A DNA stretch of 64,000 bases from Delphinapterus leucas. Lineage: Eukaryota; Chordata; Mammalia; Artiodactyla; Monodontidae. The position numbers and the translations under genes were made by a program. Positions within the stretch are counted from its first letter, which is position 1, and each line of letters starts with the position of its first letter. The stretch is from positions 67,022,193 through 67,086,192 of the forward strand of contig NW_022098057.1 in NCBI RefSeq assembly GCF_002288925.2, given 5' to 3'. Shown piece after piece: positions 41,316-53,908 of the stretch. The notes below the pieces were generated by a model that was given only the letters and a program-made list of their open reading frames with translations, had not been told where the DNA came from and ran no database searches.

Positions 41316-44300
41316 AGTGAGGAGAGAAAGGGAAGCAGTAGAGGAGAGCACAGCCTTCATTAGGTGGAGAGTGATGGCTGTGAGCTCTATTTAGGGGCCT
41401 CTAGCCACAGATAACCTGGTCATATTTTTGAAAAGCAGAGCAAAATATTGCCAGAGATAGAGATTTTTCAGCTCAATCCCAGGGAATACATTAGTTGGAA
41501 AATAGGAAATTACACTCTGGGCCGCTTCCAAAGTGATTAATTTATATTTGGGGTTGGAAATGGTAAGATTAGTATGGTGTCGGTAAAGTAACAAACTAGG
41601 GGATGGTGTGGATAGGACTGAAACATTCAGACTCAGATCTGAGCATGTTAATGTTAGAATGGATGTTAGAGTTCATTTCCTAGCCTTCTGCCTTCCCCAC
41701 CTTTTAAGATAAGAAAAAATAATTCTGGAATTTTTGGTCATAAAATACCAAGTGGGGTTAACATGGAATCAAATCTTAGGCCTAGACTCAACATCCAGCA
41801 CTCTGGTCATGATGGTTCATTATGTCTAGCGTTGTTTAGGCATTTCTGGCTCATTCAGTTCCCCAGGGAAGTTAAGACTAGTGTTTCACTGGTGTTTCTC
41901 ATCTGCAAACATTGGTGAGTCCATGCTTGTCTGTCTTCTCCTTTAGTGAGCCAGTGGTCATTTGAACAGATTGAAGTAGTCAGATTTGCCAGGTTTTCTA
42001 AAGTCAAAGACCAGATCTCAGATACATACACACGCTCACTCACATATGCATAATATGACGGTAAGGTGTGACTTCACAACAGAAATGAGAGATGCTTCAG
42101 TGTTATAATTTGATTTGCCATACCAGATGGCAAGCAGACATGGGCTTAAACTTTGGGCAGGGTCTAAAACTTTGCTTCATTTTCACACTTAACAGCACTT
42201 CTACGAGGTGCACGTTGCATGGCCTGAGCCACTGTTTACCTGAAAGCTGCCGTGAGCGGTGATTGCTCCCCAGTCTCCTCACTGAGGAGGTCGTGTCTCC
42301 TTTGCAGGTTTGCTTAGTGGTAAATGCCACAGTGATGTCCCGCAGGAAATGACCATTTAGAGAGGATGAGAAACAAAGGGGGAGTTTGGGCTGATAGAGA
42401 TTTTCATGATTCCAAATGCCTCATTCTTACCCTATTCCATCTTTCCATCCTACCTTCATTTCGGATCAGGCAGCAACATCAATGCCAAACAAGACAGTTT
42501 CAAGGGTAAGGTCATTCTGACACTCTCTGAAGGAGCTTTACTTATAAAGGCAATACTTGCAGCTGCTTCTGGTTGCAGAGCTCTTGAACAATTTGGTAAT
42601 CATAAAGTATTTTAAATGTAAAGAAAAAAACAACCTAATTCAAGATAAAATAACAATCTGGTGACAGCAACACACTCTGTAATGATTCTGCTCCCAAATC
42701 TGCTAGAAGTAAATGGAAGGTTACATCTTCTGACTTGAGAAAGCCTGCTGTTTATAGAGCATTTATTTATGTCTGAAGCACATTTAAATATAAATTGCGA
42801 TACTTAATGCCTAGTTTTATAACATGTCATTCACAATCCACTAAGTATTTTATTTCATTCACTGTATAAGAAACAGATTTATAGCCCTCAATTATGGCAC
42901 TGATAAGGGATGATGGAATCTCACTGAAGATGTATTTCCCTTCAGTTTTTACTCAGCTTTACTGTTGCAGCATGATGTGAACTAGATTCTTAATGTTTAT
43001 TATAAGAAGACTGGAAACAAGTGCTCTGACAGGCAGAAGGTATAAGCAAAACGTTAATATTCTCATTAAACATTGCTTTAGAACCAATGCAGAACAATTA
43101 CTGAAAGACTGCATTGGGTTTTGATAATAGGTTATTTTAAATCAAGTTGGAAATTAAAGTTAATTTTGGTCTTACGACATATAGTTGTGACCTATTTCTG
43201 CAATGTTTCTGTTTTTAGATAAGAGCCCAAGTACTTGCTGAATGAAGTAATTCACTTTTTGTTGTTGTTACAGGCTAAAGGCATCCATTTCACATTTTGA
43301 TTAGATAAATTTTAAGAGAATTTTAAGATAACTTAACATTTTCATATTTTATTTGCAGAGAGTTTGAGGGACAGCTCACCTGAGTATAAAAAAAGGGGGT
43401 TGTACGTCTGGACTAATGAGGACACCACATTCTAAAGCCAACCAAATTACAGATTTAAAATCGGAAATAAAATAATGCAAAAAGCAGAGGAACCAGAGAT
43501 AAGAGGGTTGAGGTTTCAGAAATACTTTAGGGCTGAGTAAAGTGACACCTGACATAGAAGAGCATACACTTGGGAAGGAGACATAGGGCCCAGGATGTGG
43601 AGCATGGTATTGGGCTAACATTCTAGAAGTCAGGGAATGTCAGCTTGCTTGCGCTTAGGATGGGTGGTAGGAGACGGAATCCTGCTGATGACCCTGCTGA
43701 CAAATGAAATAGAAACCTGGAAACACCTTGAGCTTTCTGAGTCAAAAAATAATTCTCTTCCAGTAACAAATGTTAAATACAGGGCTGCATTTAGCACTGA
43801 CAATTTTTATAATGCACTTCCTCCTAACATTTTTGAGAACCTTCACTGGCAGAATGAAAGATGCTAGCTTGTCTGGGGTATGACCTAGTTGGCATCCATA
43901 TTTCCTAGGCAGAAATTATAAGTAGGTTTTAAAGCTTTTGAGGAGTCAAGGTTGGGAGCAACCGGTTACATGCTCTTTCCCAGGAATCATGCAAGGCAGT
44001 GAAACAGCCCTACCATTGCCATTTCTACACGGAAAGCAGCGTACAGGGGTTGTAAAACCATCTGGCTCTGTCCCCTACGTAGGAGCTGTGCGTGGGAGAG
44101 CTCTGAGGACAAATTTCACGGCTGACGTGAGGATTTCAATCCATTTAAAATGATTGAGAGTATAATTCTTAAACTGTGGTTTGCAACTAGTGGTTAAAGA
44201 ATTGCCTCCATTCCCTATATTTGTAAATGGTGTGCATTAATTACAATCTTATTTCTTTGTTTATGTCAATCAGTCAGACTGACTTATAGTGATAGACAAC

Positions 44301-44530
44301 TTATATTTGCTTTGTACCATTTATTAACGGAACAATGAATGTCTCTATTACTATTTTTAGTGTCTCATTTCCTTTTGCTATGAACATGATCAGTTTTATT
44401 AGTCATGATTTTTCTGTTTCTAACACATTTCCAAGTCATTGATGACAGTATTTCATTATCAACTTAAAGGTTTGCAATATTTACTTCTTTATATGCAGTG
44501 CACAGACAAATGATGTATATAATGAATGGA
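41316..44530. other. Unique sequence, no feature seen
   Basis: 3.2 kb with no confident repeat. 41645-41690 may be a scrap of the same ancient repeat as 44535. 42700-43330 is repeat-free and AT-rich. Confidence 0.35.
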
Positions 44531-44534
44531 AGTA

Positions 44535-44725
44535 ACTTAGAGAATCATGGAATTTAGCCATGGAAGGAACTTTAGAAATTCTGTTTGAGATTGAAACCTC
44601 TGTTTTAAATATGAGTACATGGAAGCCCAAAGAAGTGAAATAACTTGGCCAGTATCGTATAATGAATTAACACTGATTCTGGGACTAAAATCTGATGACA
44701 TAACCATTGTATGATGTGGGGCTAC
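44535..44725 (+). repeat. Ancient SINE-like repeat, family not named
   Basis: GGAATTTAGCCATGGAAGGAACTTTAGAAATTCTGTTTGAG, AAGCCCAAAGAAGTGAAATAACTTGGCCAGTATC, CTGGGACTAAAATCTGA follow an old mammalian repeat (..TGGAAGGGACCTTAGAGATCATC.. ..AAGTGACTTGCCCAAGGTC..). Confidence 0.6.
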
Positions 44726-45115
44726 TATTATCTTCATTTTACAGATTAGGAAACCAATACATGGAGTAATTTTAAGTGGTAGAATAAAGATTAGGACTTG
44801 AATGGTCTGTCCCTAGGGCTTGCCATGGTCTAATCTCAAATTTAGGCTTCAAGTCCAGTGTCCTTCTACCACATTTCATATATTTGCCAGCTCACTATTT
44901 AAAATGTATTTATGGTCCTTTTCATTTACAAAAAACATGGAAAATATTTTTGTAACAACCTAAAGGAGGTAGGGATGAAATAATGTCCCAATTTAGAGAT
45001 GAGCATATTAGAGAGAGAGAGGTAAAACAACATGTCTAGTTTAGCCAGTGAATCGGTGGTAAGCCAGCGCAAGTCAGAGCAATACTCTGTTTTATTCCAC
45101 CTACCACTTAAATGT
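44726..45115 (-). repeat. MIR SINE fragments
   Basis: 44728-44800 (ATCTTCATTTTACAGATTAGGAAACC) and 44965-45110 (AATGTCCCAATTTAGAGATGAGCATATTAGAGAGAG, CATGTCTAGTTTAGCCAGTGAATCGG) each follow the complementary MIR core. Confidence 0.65.
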
Positions 45116-46002
45116 TAAGAGAAAATAACTAGTTGGCCTCTAATAGTGCCAACCCCCGTCTCATTTTCTGTGTCGCATCTTCCTGCACTGAGAGAAACAG
45201 AGTCTCTTTCTCCAGTTAAGCCACCCCAGCTCCCTCTGTGTTGCCCACAGTGAAGTGGGGGTTAGTATTAAATCACTCTCTTGAGTCGCTCTTCTACTGC
45301 CCAGGATCCTAATTTGCAACTGAGCACTTTTTTTGCTCATTGGGCCAAGGGCAGAGCCAGTGTTTCTACTGTACCCCACCCCCCCACCCAGTTTCTTAGA
45401 CCTGTACTTTATTCCTGTATGTTGGCCATGTGATATTCAAGTTTTTGAACCAAGGAACCACTATTGCCACAGGCATATAGCTGAGTATCTGTCAGGGCCC
45501 TTGATTCTGGAAGCCTCTTTGTAATCTATATAAAGTCTTAATCTCTTTGTAGGCAAGGCATTCCCTGGGTTTCTCTCTTTTATTCCAACATTCTGTGGTA
45601 AGAAGATCATGGGATCATGTATGCTACGTGAAGACTGTAGTACTATAAATATAAGTGCGTAATATCATAATTTTTCTAATAACTTTTAGGGGTGAAAACT
45701 GCTCTAGAGGAGCAGAGCAGGCCCTACACTAACATTGCACCTCTTGCTTTCTAATTATGGAGGTACTTCACATGCTTTCCAACATCATTGTAGCAAAATC
45801 CCTTTCAGATATAAAGTACTATACACTACCTTGTACTAAGGTGAAAATGACTGATAAACACATTTCCTTTTTAAAATATATTACTAAATTTTAATGAAAG
45901 GCAATATTTTAATCAAAATTATTTGGGGAGGTGAATAGTAATATAAGCAGTGTGCATTTGAGTGTACGAGAAAATTTGAAGGCAAGATGTTTCTAGATTC
46001 CT
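45116..46002. other. Unique sequence with a C-rich run
   Basis: 45374-45389 (4 C, A, 7 C, A, 3 C) gives a possible G-quadruplex on minus. No gene or family recognised. Confidence 0.4.
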
Positions 46003-46397
46003 TACTGCTACCTTTTTTTTAAAATTTTTATAAATGTATGTATGTATGTATTTATTTTTGGCTGTGTTGGGTCTTCGTTGCTGCGTGCGGGCTTTCTGTA
46101 GTTGGAGTGAGCGGGAGATACTCTTCATTGCGGTGCGCGGACCTCTCATTGCGGTGGCTTCTCTTGTTGCGGAGCATGGGCTCTAGGCACGTGGGCTTCA
46201 GTAGTTGTGGCACGTGGACTCGGTAGCTGTGGCTCACGGGCTCTAGAGCGCAGGCTCAGTAGTTGTGGCTCACGGGCTTAGCTGCTTCGCTACATGTGGG
46301 ATCTTCCGGGACCAGGGCTCGAACCCACGTCCCCTGCATTGGCAGGCGGATTCTTAAGCACTGTGCCACCAGGGAAGTCCCTCCTACTGCTACCTTT
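46003..46397 (-). mobile_element. CHR-1 related SINE, longest form, with target duplications
   Basis: The minus strand starts GGGACTTCCCTGGTGGCACAG; the body of ~370 bases includes the repeated blocks TGAGCCACAGCTACCGAG and TGAGCCACAACTACTGAGCC, then GAAGAGTATCTCCCGC and AAAATAAATACATACATACA. A perfect 13-base duplication TACTGCTACCTTT lies at 46003-46015 and 46385-46397. Older generation than the short copies. Confidence 0.95.
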
Positions 46398-47030
46398 AAT
46401 GAGAAGTAACCACTTACTGATAAATAATTCTGCCCTTGAAGAGTAATAGCCTCTGCACTGTTTGGCTTTTTTCTCCCTTCCTATTCTTTTTGTTAAAAGC
46501 AAATGATGTGACCTAAGAAAGAAGAATTATTTCTATGCCTATTTACTCTGTGCCCTAAATATACTACCTAGAAGTTTGACCTACACATCTAGGGCCGAGT
46601 GAGCCAATGTTAAGCTCCACTGGTTCGTTCAACCTCATGACTGTGAGAAAAGCGAAAGAGATGCCAACGTTTTCACAAAAGTGACAGCACCACAGAGAAG
46701 TATCAAGTGTGAGGAAAGACATGAGCAAACACCAAAGTTGTCCTAAATTCACATTGCCCCTGTGGTCCAAATAGGAACATCAGATACCAGGGATAGAGTA
46801 GGGAGGTATGAGAAAATACTGGAGGAGTATTAGGCATAAAAGATATTGGGCGTCATTTTAAAGCTTCCAGATGGCTCCATGATAATGGTTATTCCTTCAT
46901 TTGGGTGGAATTTCAAGCACTGTATATCTGTTATCTCCTTGGGTCCTGTCCACAATCTTGGTAGGAATGCAAGGATGATGTTATTAGCTGTTTCTGACAA
47001 GCAGATCTCCACCACCCTGTAGCTTAAATT
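46398..47030. other. Unique sequence, no feature seen
   Basis: No repeat or gene recognised. Confidence 0.4.
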
Positions 47031-47031
47031 T

Positions 47032-47200
47032 CTTACACTATCAAAACCTCCAGTTTCCACATGAGTAAAATGAGGATAGTAATAGGACTACTTATCTCAA
47101 AGAGTAATTGTAAAGGATGAAATGAGGTAACACCTGTAAAATGCTTAGTGCATTTTCTGGCACATAATAAATGGTTCATAAATGTTATCATTATAAATCA
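47032..47200 (+). repeat. MIR SINE
   Basis: CCAGTTTCCACATGAGTAAAATGAGGATAGTAATAGGAC, GTAAAGGATGAAATGAGGTAAC, AAATGCTTAGTGCATTTTCTGGCACATAATAAATGGTTCATAAATGTT. 3' two-thirds of MIR. Confidence 0.92.
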
Positions 47201-47204
47201 GTTT

Positions 47205-47310
47205 ATTAATGGAGATTCCAGAAGGTTAAATAGTTTCCCTCCTGATACTTGTAGTTAATAGTGGAATTGGGACTCCAGTCTAATCTTTTATCCTTCCCCA
47301 AGTTCTCTTT
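47205..47310 (-). repeat. MIR SINE fragment
   Basis: AAGGTTAAATAGTTTCCCTCCTGATACTTGTAGTTAATAGTGGAATTGGGACTCCAGTC follows the complementary MIR core. Confidence 0.7.
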
Positions 47311-47725
47311 TTCCTACTCCTGAGACTTGTTTCCAGAATGAACACTTTTCTTCCTTACCACAGCAGTAGCGGCAGGTACTGTTTTAACTCAGGAGTCCTT
47401 CTCCGTTAGTGCCTTTGTCAAGTGAGGAGCTGATAGGCAGAGCAATGGCCTGTTGAGGTCAGTGGTCCCGATAGCGTCTCCTTCCACAGGGAATCAGTGG
47501 ACTGCTCATCAGTAGCAATGCCTCCGACTCCCATGGGTCCCCCGTGGTGTTGCAAAGTGGTGTCACCGGTAAAACAGATTCAGTGTTGCTGGACAAGCAA
47601 GGAGTGGCGCAGAGTGTGTGAAGGTCACAAGGGAGTGGAACCCAGATGTTCCACTGCGGCTGATAGGCCTCCGGGAATGGAGAAAGACTCCAAACGAAAG
47701 TAGGATTGCTCCTTCACACCTTTTT
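47311..47725. other. Unique sequence, no feature seen
   Basis: No repeat or gene recognised. Confidence 0.4.
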
Positions 47726-47727
47726 CC

Positions 47728-49067
47728 TTATAGCTGCCTCCCCTCTTCTTTTTTTATTTAATTAAATTTTAAGACAATTTTTCAAGAATAGTTTTAGGTT
47801 GAATTGAGAGAAAGCTATAGAGATTTTCCATATACCCCATGTTTCCACACATAAATAACCTTCCCCAACATCACTTACTAGAAGGGTACATTTTTTTTTT
47901 ATCAAGGATTTTGTCAATGGATACATCATAATCATCAAAGTCGTCAATCATAAGAGTCAAAAATCCACAGTTTACCTTAGGGTTCACTCTTGGTGTTGTA
48001 CATTCTATGGGTTTGAACAAAAATATAGTGACATATTTCAGTCATTATAATATCATATATTTTCATTGCCCTAAAAATTGCCCAGTGCTCTGCTTATTCA
48101 TCTCTCTCCCCACTGACCCTGTCACCCCTGCCAATCATTCATCTGTTTACTGTCTCTGTTGGTTTGCCTTTTCCAGAATATTATATGGTTGGAATTACAC
48201 AGTGTGTAGCCTTCTCAGGTTGGCTTCTTTTACTTAGTAATATGCATTTAAAGTTCCTCCATGTCTGTTCATGGCTTGATAGCTCATTTCTTTTTAGCAC
48301 TGAATAATATTCCATTTTCTGGATTTACCACAGTTTATTTATCCAAGGACATCTTGGTTACTTGCACGTTCTGGCAATTATGAATAAAGATGCTATAAAA
48401 ACAGTGTGTAGGTTTTTGCCTAGACATAATTTTCAATGCCTTTGGGTAAATACCAAAAAGCATTATTGCTAGATTGTATGTTTAGTTTCGTGAGAAACTA
48501 CTGTCTTCTAAAGTGGCCGTACCATTTTTCATTCCCACCAGCAATGTATGAGCGTTTCTGTTGCTTCATATTCTTGCCGGCATCTGGTGTTATCAGTGTT
48601 CTGGATCGTGACCATTCCAGTAGGTGTGTAGTGGTATCTCATTGTTGTTTTAATTCGTATTTCTCTGACATATGAAGTGACGCATCTTTTCATGTGTTTA
48701 TTTGCTTTCTGTATATCTTCTTTGGTGTGGTGTCTCTTTGGCCCATTTTTTAATCAAGTTGTTAGTTTTCTTACAGTTGCATTTTGGAAGTTCTTATGTT
48801 TTGGATAACTGTTCTTTATTAGGTGTGTCATCCGAAAATGCTTTCTTTCAGTCTGTGGCTTGTCCTGTAATCCTCTTGATGTAATCTTGCAGAGAGAGCA
48901 GAAGTTTTTAATTTTCTTTAACTCCAGGTTATCAATTATTTCTTTCATGGCTGTGTTTAGTGTTGCATATTAAAAGATATCACCATACACAAGGTCATCT
49001 AAATGTTCTCTTATGTTATCTTCTAGGAGTTTTATAGTTTTGCATTTTATCTTCAGATCTGTGATAT
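47728..49067 (-). mobile_element. Old L1 LINE, 3' part (before SINE interruption)
   Basis: Complement of an old L1 3' UTR and ORF2 end: TTTATTTAATTAAATTTTAAGACAATTTTTC, TTGCCTTTTCCAGAATATTATATGG, CTGAATAATATTCCATTTTCTGG, GGGTAAATACCAAAAAGCATTATTGCTAG, TTCATTCCCACCAGCAATGTATGAG, TGTGTAGTGGTATCTCATTG, TTGGCCCATTTTTTAATC. Continues at 49406. Heavily mutated; no coding frame survives. Confidence 0.93.
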
Positions 49068-49405
49068 ATATATACATGTATGTAGTTTTTTTAGGCTGCA
49101 TTGGGTCTTTGTTGCTGCGCACGGGCTTTCTCTAGTTGCAGCGAGCAGAGACTACTCTTCATTGCGGCGCACGGGCTTCTCATTGCAGTGGCTTCTCTTG
49201 TTGTGGAGCATGGGCTCTAGGCGCACGAGCCTCTGTAGTTGCAGCACGTGGCCTCAGTAGTTGTGGCTCATGGGATCTAGAGCGCAAGCTCAGTGTTGGT
49301 GGCACACGGGCTTAGTTGTTCCACAGCATGTGGGATCTTCCCAGACCTGTGCATTGGCAGGTGGATTCTTAACCACTGTGCCACCAGGGAAGTCCTCTGT
49401 GATAT
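49058..49405 (-). mobile_element. CHR-1 related SINE, long form, inside L1, box B region deleted
   Basis: The minus strand starts GGACTTCCCTGGTGGCACAG. A 10-base perfect duplication TCTGTGATAT lies at 49058-49067 and 49396-49405. Compared with the copy at 46003-46397, about 22 bases are missing between CCCAGACC and TGTGCATTGG (49346-49355), just where the GGTTCGAACC-type B box should be. Confidence 0.95.
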
Positions 49406-49805
49406 TTTGATTTAATTTTATGAAGAGAGTAAACTCTGTGTCTAGATACTTTTTGTGTGTGTGTGTGTGGATAGTCAGTTTTTTTAACTCTATTTGTTTA
49501 AAAGACTTTTTGTTCCATTGTACTGACTTTGCTCCTTTGTAAAAGATAAGTTGTCTATATTTATGGGAGTCTATTTCTGGGCCCTCTATTCCGTTCCAGT
49601 GATATACCTGTTTCTTCTCTGCTAATAACACACTGTCTCGATTACTGTAGTCTTATATAAGTCTTGAAGACAGGTTGTGGCAGTTCTCCAACGTTGTTGT
49701 TCTCCTTCAGTATTGTGTTGGCTATCCTGGGTCTTTTCCCTCTTTGTATAAATTTAGAATCCTTTTGTCAGTGTTCATAAAATTACTTGCTAGAATTTTG
49801 ATTGA
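49406..49805 (-). mobile_element. Old L1 LINE, continuation after SINE
   Basis: Resumes the same L1 antisense order: CTCTATTCCGTTCCAGTGATATACC, CACACTGTCTCGATTACTGTAG, TCTCCAACGTTGTTGTTCTCC, GTTGGCTATCCTGGGTC, CTAGAATTTTGATTG. It ends (5' truncation) at about 49805. A short GT run lies at 49452-49469. Confidence 0.92.
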
Positions 49806-51135
49806 ACCCCAACCTCAAAAAGTTCACAGTTTTCTAAGATCAAGTCTTCTGAAATGATAAGGAAGAGTTGGACCCTAAAATATGGAGCACTGACCATGAG
49901 TGTATTCAGTGCTTAAGGAATAATGTGATTTCATGATTGAAAATCTACTTGAAAAGATCAAATACGCATTTGTAATACCCAAGTAAGCTCTAGCTGTTGT
50001 AATCGTGAAACATTATGATAGTACTTAGAAGATGTCCAGACTCAGGTAACCTTTGGGAGAGTGGTCTGTCTCCCAGAGGTGACTATGTAATGTTCATTTT
50101 TTAAAAATAATTTGGAATACATTGATTTAACTGAAACCTTAATTTTCTACATATTTTAGAATAAGAGTACACATCCTGACGTCTAATGGCGGAGGGGCTT
50201 TTGGAGAGTAGATCTTATGAATTTCTCCTTCATTAGCTGAGGGAGACAGCTCAAATGGCCACATTGGTATGCATCCATAAAATTAAATGATGTGTCCCAT
50301 TGGTCTATTCTTCTGTCTTTTCAAATTTGATCCTCCTTTCTTAAACCTAACAGACCCTAAGTCCTCGCCCTCTATTATATTTCTTTGGTCATTATGTTTA
50401 TCAAACTTGATTTAAAAAATTGTCTTTTCCTTCATATTGACTTTTCTCACAGGTTAAAAGTAAAAATCTGTCAGTTATACACTCATAACCAAATATCTGG
50501 AGATTTCTTATTAGGAATGCAGGATAGCTGGGAGCTTATAGCATTTTACAGTTCTTCATTGGTTTTAAAGACATAACCCTAGTGTGTTCTCCAATTCTTA
50601 AAAATCATTGAAATGATTTAAGTATTTATTTCACTTTATTAAAAGTATTTTCTTGATATATCTCTTTTATCATGAAAAATATTATTAAACCGATCAGGTG
50701 AGCAGTCCAAATCTAACAATAATTAATTCATTACACTAGAATTGTTGTCAGCTAAAATCACGAGCATTATTATTGTGATATGTGCCAGGTAATTCATCAG
50801 AATAGAAATTTGGAAGAGTGTTTGGGTTCTTTTAACTGCTAGAAACTAGAGGGATCGAAGACTGGGGTCACAAAAGGTGAATAGAAATGATTTGTTAGTA
50901 CAGATGTAAGCAGTCCCCTGGAGACCATGAGGTTCAGCCTCCTGCATCCAAGTTGAAGAGTCCTTTCATCATTTCAAGCAGGTGATTATCTCCTTAAAAG
51001 TTCCCATGGCATAAGATATCCCAGTTTCCCTTTATAGATTGAACATTGCTATGAAGGAAAGCCTATCATGGGAATTAAGGTTTTTGCTAACTTAAAAGCA
51101 CGGATTTCTCTTCCTTGATCATCTGGTTTAATTTA
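49806..51135. other. Unique sequence, no feature seen
   Basis: 1.3 kb, AT-rich, with no repeat or gene recognised. Confidence 0.4.
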
Positions 51136-51137
51136 AT

Positions 51138-51455
51138 TCTAATAAGTGCCAGGCACTTGTTTTTGGTGTATGGGATAAAGCAGAACAAAAAGAATAAGAT
51201 ACTTGCATCATAAAATTTTATTCCAATGGGGTGAGATAGATAACAAATACATAAACAAATAAAATCATATCAAATTGTGATAATTGGTATGAAGTAAAAG
51301 AATAGATTGATGGGGACAGAGGTGCTTTAGATAAGTTGGTTACGTATGGCTCTGTGAGGAAGGGACGTTGGGCTGATACATACCTTAATGAAGAGAACGA
51401 TTGAATGGACTAGATGACATGGTATGTTGGAAAGAATTCCAGAGGTGTGCCCTTG
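51138..51455 (-). repeat. L2 LINE fragment
   Basis: TAAGTGCCAGGCACTTG, GGGATAAAGCAGAACAAAAAG, ATAGATAACAAATACATAAACAAATAAA, TTGGTATGAAGTAAAAGAATAG and GGAAAGAATTCCAGAGGTG follow the complementary L2 3' UTR order. Confidence 0.85.
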
Positions 51456-53740
51456 GATAAGTTTGTTAGCCTCTGTGGTTACCATTTCTTGGTTCTATTA
51501 GCCAGCATATGTTTTTGTTTGTAGATTAAGTTCTAATCAAAATTCATCCTCATTGGACAAGTTTTCCAAAACCGCATGTTTCTAAAGTAGATTGTTGTTG
51601 GACAGCTCTGGAGTGATGTTGGAGTCCTGGTGAGTCCACACTGGTAAAGAGCTCAGAGAACAGCTTGAGAGCCTAGGCAGGCCTGGCTTCTCATCCAATG
51701 CTCACTGAGAGGAAACACTCTCAGCGTAAGAGAGCCTAATGCTTGAGGGACATTACTCAACCCCACCAGGCTGTGGGTGGCAATCTGGCACGTTACCTCC
51801 CTCTGTACCTATACAGTTATAGACTCTAATACCCACAGACAGATGGGGACAGATGGCAATCCCAACTCTTCACTGAGGTTAGTGACATGGCAAAGGTGAC
51901 AGATATTCAGTAGAGGCATAAAACAGGCTTAACTCCTGGGACACAGGGCATCAGAGACCTAGAATCAGGCTTTTCCATCAAGGGTGGATGAGAAGCTTGT
52001 CATTAGATAGAATTGGCTTGCGGAATAAAGCTTCAAGCAGCGCGTTTCTATAACACAGGCACATTCTACTCAGTGAGGCTGGCTAATCCCACGTTACAGT
52101 CTCTCTCTTATTACTGATTTTCAAAGATGTTCTTTCCTAACTATGCCCCATGGGAATTAAGTCTGAAAGATAAAAATAGTGTTCTGAGGAAAAATAGAGG
52201 GAGGAGGGGCTTAACTGATGATAAATGTTGCCTCTTCTTCAAGGGGAGGCTAGATGCTCAAGAGAATTCCTGTAATTAAGAAATCTATTTAAGTTTGTTT
52301 TACCAGCCAGCCTCAAGCTTAGTCAACTCCGTAAACTTATTTTTTTCCTCACAGAACTTCTATTAGCATCTTGTTGAAAGCATACCAATTTAGAAACATC
52401 GCTTCAGAGAAAATATTTAAAAGGATGCATGGTGGAAATCTGACTGGCTTGCTGGGGATGATTGCCTGTAATGAGGCTTTTGTTTAGAAAAAGGGAGAGC
52501 AAGCACGCCAATACTGAAATAGTTTTATCGGATGCTGCAATAAGATATTTTCTAAGACAGGATTAGGATCAAGATTAGAAAAAAGCCTTCTTATATGCAG
52601 ATCCCTGGTAAGCCCTTTGCACAACATTTGCTCAGTCTCAGAATTGACCACCTAATCTTATTAGAACAATGTGTGCAATTAGAAACTCATATAATTACTA
52701 AGTCTTTCTTAAATTTCTTAATCTTTAGTGCCAGAATTTGATGACAGGGCGTATCCTCAGAGGAACAGAAACTGCTTCTAGCTTGCTGCTGTTGTATTGG
52801 AAAATCATTCTTAATGGTTTGCAAGTGATTTTGACTTCTAATTTGGAAACTTTGAAACCTTTATACCAGATGTTAATGCAGGAAACTGCTCTTTTTTAAT
52901 TGCTAAGCTAACCTATTCCTTTATTCTTCTTTTTTCTTGGATTTCCTAAATGAAAATGTGTTTCAGGAAATAGATGCTCAAATTACATAATTCAGATTTC
53001 TGCAGACCCTAGTATCTGTTTTTGTTATTATTATTTTAAATCTTGTCTTTGGAATTACTTTCTTGAGGCACTTGAAAACTTGGCTCTGAGATTGGTCTTT
53101 GTCATTACTATTACTGAACAGTTAATCTGATAGTCACCTAGACACCATTGATCAAAGGATGTCTGGCCTTCAACATGATTAAATTAAGATTGATATTAGT
53201 CTTAATGGAGAGTGGATCTTAGGGCCATGGGTGAGACCGTTTCTTTTTTAGCCTCTTAGTTTTAAGATATGATTCATGAATATTTTTTTTGCCATTGGGT
53301 AAAATCATTTAATGACTGAAAAAATTGGTAAAGCGAGGGTGACAGCAGAGAGAAGTTAAAATGAATTGCTCTCCATTCATTCAGCTTTCAAAGCTTCAAG
53401 TAGCAGTGTAAAAATGTTTAGGTCCACATATGCTCCATTTTACCTTTGGCTCGGGTTTCTGCATCTAGCACCTAAAGTTAGAGAAGAAAGTACAGGTATG
53501 CAATTACCATGAACAAGTCTTTATAAAGTCTCAAGTAATACTCTTGAGAATGAGACAAAAAACAAATTGTAGTAATCTGTCCACATACTACCCCAACTCT
53601 TATTTTGATATTTACTAATATGAATTTTCTCACTTAATATTGATGATCTGTCATTATCGAGTTGTAAAGATTTTTGTAAATAGTATACAGATTGGTTACC
53701 CTTTCTGCCATCAACCTTCTCTTGCTTATTACTTCATCAT
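51456..53740. other. Unique sequence, no feature seen
   Basis: 2.3 kb, repeat-poor, with no open frame of note. A candidate region for non-coding conservation only because repeats are absent. Confidence 0.35.
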
Positions 53741-53908
53741 TTAAAATTACTTTCAGGATTTCCCCGGCGGTCCAGTGGTTAAGACTCTGCGCGTCCACTG
53801 CAGGGGGTGTGGGTTCAATCCCTGGTTGGGGAACTAAGATCCCACATGCCGCACAGCACAGCCAAAAAATAAAAAAAAAATAATAATAAACATTAAAATT
53901 ACCTTCAG
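53741..53908 (+). mobile_element. Short CHR-2-like SINE with target duplications
   Basis: GATTTCCCCGGCGGTCCAGTGG head, GGGTTCAATCCCTGG B-box-like stretch, AACTAAGATCCCACATGCCGC, A-rich tail with AATAATAATAAA. Duplication TTAAAATTACTTTCAG (53741-53756) against 53893-53908 with one change. Confidence 0.95.

Noticed and set aside
47311..47725. Possible exon with a 68-codon frame (47497-47703)
   Set aside because: No splice-site pair or recognisable protein; ordinary for chance.
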